Positions 63,466 to 64,000 of a stretch of DNA of 64,000 nt are shown piece by piece. The translations under genes and the position numbers were made by a program. Each line of letters opens with the position of its first letter. Position 1 is the first letter of the stretch. Source of the stretch: a virus; IMG/VR virus record IMGVR_UViG_3300023184_000034, positions 97,030 through 161,029 of that record. The stretch is one strand, 5' to 3'. A model generated the notes under the pieces. It saw nothing but the letters and a program-made list of their open reading frames with translations, ran no database searches and had not been told where the DNA came from.

Positions 63466-64000
63466 TTAGATTATCTCCTAAAAATAATGCAGATTTTATT
63501 TTATTCATTTCGGGAATGGTAACAAATGTATTTTCATCTCGTATGCGATCCAACTGTCGAGTAATTTCTACAAACTCCTTTGCAGATTCCTTGTCAAAGG
63601 GTGTTGCAAGTTCATGAAGTATGTATGAGAATCTACTTGACACATCAGTGTCATACTTGTTGTTAAATTCAACAACAAAGTTTTCTAATTTTTCAATTAT
63701 CTTTTTCTTAAAATCGTTAGGCAATATACGCACATGATAATGTTTTGGATCCATCAGCATGTTGACAAAAAAGTTATCGTAATTAATTCCAAATTCTTTT
63801 TTAGATTTGATCACGCCAATGTTGATCAACTCGGTGATTATTTCAGGTAATCTGCACACATTCCAGGCACCGACAGTCATGCCAGGACGCACAATGATGT
63901 TGTCTAATTCCATCATGGCTTTGAGGTTTGCTTCTACCTTACTCCACACTGTGCCAGCACGTATTAGTTCAGCACGAGCTCCATTTCGTCAATACTGGGC
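63458..64000 (-). CDS. Third radical SAM protein, C-terminal part, with apparent frameshift, runs off the window
   Basis: The visible frame from 63988 downward reads GARAELIRAGTVWSKVEANL and continues to 63458, the usual sequence following the SIDxxG motif of radical SAM enzymes. Upstream in this frame is a TGA at 63991-63989. In another frame the preceding bases read SIDEMELVLN-stop. Adding one G in the GG at 63982-63981 would join them as SIDEMGARAELIRAG, so a 1-base deletion is likely. Without it, translation could start only at the weak GTG 63949. The cysteine motif lies outside the window. Either a pseudogene or an assembly error. Confidence 0.7.

Overview
The window looks like part of the genome of a T4-like tailed phage (myovirus), most similar in gene content to the aquatic T4-like phages of cyanobacteria and pelagic Proteobacteria. 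The evidence is a gp43-type family B DNA polymerase, a probable gp45 sliding clamp, a gp44 clamp loader, a DsbA-like protein, PhoH, dCMP deaminase, a GroES-type co-chaperonin, long tail-fibre genes with NDGTGD-type N-termini, and T4-type late promoters (xxTAAATA). No host, integrase, tRNA or rRNA gene is visible. Coding density is very high, no gap exceeds about 165 bases, and nearly all genes lie on the minus strand. The exceptions are phoH, two small genes near 53 kb and an epimerase gene at 58.4 kb.

Layout by coordinate: 1-4.0 kb replication (clamp, truncated nucleotide-sugar dehydrogenase, DNA polymerase, DsbA-like protein). 4.1-17.6 kb: nine tightly packed genes for large Ala/Gly/Lys-rich proteins plus a Dps ferritin, an HxGH nucleotidyltransferase and a nucleotidyltransferase-ligase fusion. 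Most share short N-termini followed by (I/L/V)xE sites, like T4 capsid-targeting and prohead-protease signals. 17.6-21.9 kb: a proteostasis operon (DnaJ-like protein, peptide deformylase, ClpA). 21.9-24.8 kb: lysis cassette (GH19 endolysin, i-spanin, o-spanin, holin) with small accessory genes. 24.8-29.7 kb: conserved phage genes, phoH, dCMP deaminase, clamp loader, co-chaperonin and a DnaE-like fragment. 29.7-52.2 kb: fibre/adhesin genes, including a 4710-residue protein, and a GT25 glycosyltransferase. 52.2-58.3 kb: A-type Fe-S protein, superoxide dismutase, UV-damage endonuclease, a PTPS/QueD-like protein, another fibre and a large conserved protein. 58.4-64 kb: a sugar epimerase and three consecutive radical SAM genes, one fused to glycosyltransferase-like and methyltransferase-like domains and one broken by an apparent 1-base frameshift.

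Regulation is unusually readable. Early-type promoters close to sigma-70 consensus (TTGACA/T-17-TATAAT-like) precede the clamp, dnaJ, clamp-loader, uvsE, PTPS and 399-aa genes; three are interleaved with terminator-like hairpins. Late units start at GATAAATAC-type motifs that often overlap the stop codon of the gene before. The most interesting candidates for an undescribed system are the tagged internal-protein cargo set (4.1-17.6 kb) and the radical SAM / glycosyltransferase / methyltransferase cluster (58.4-64 kb).
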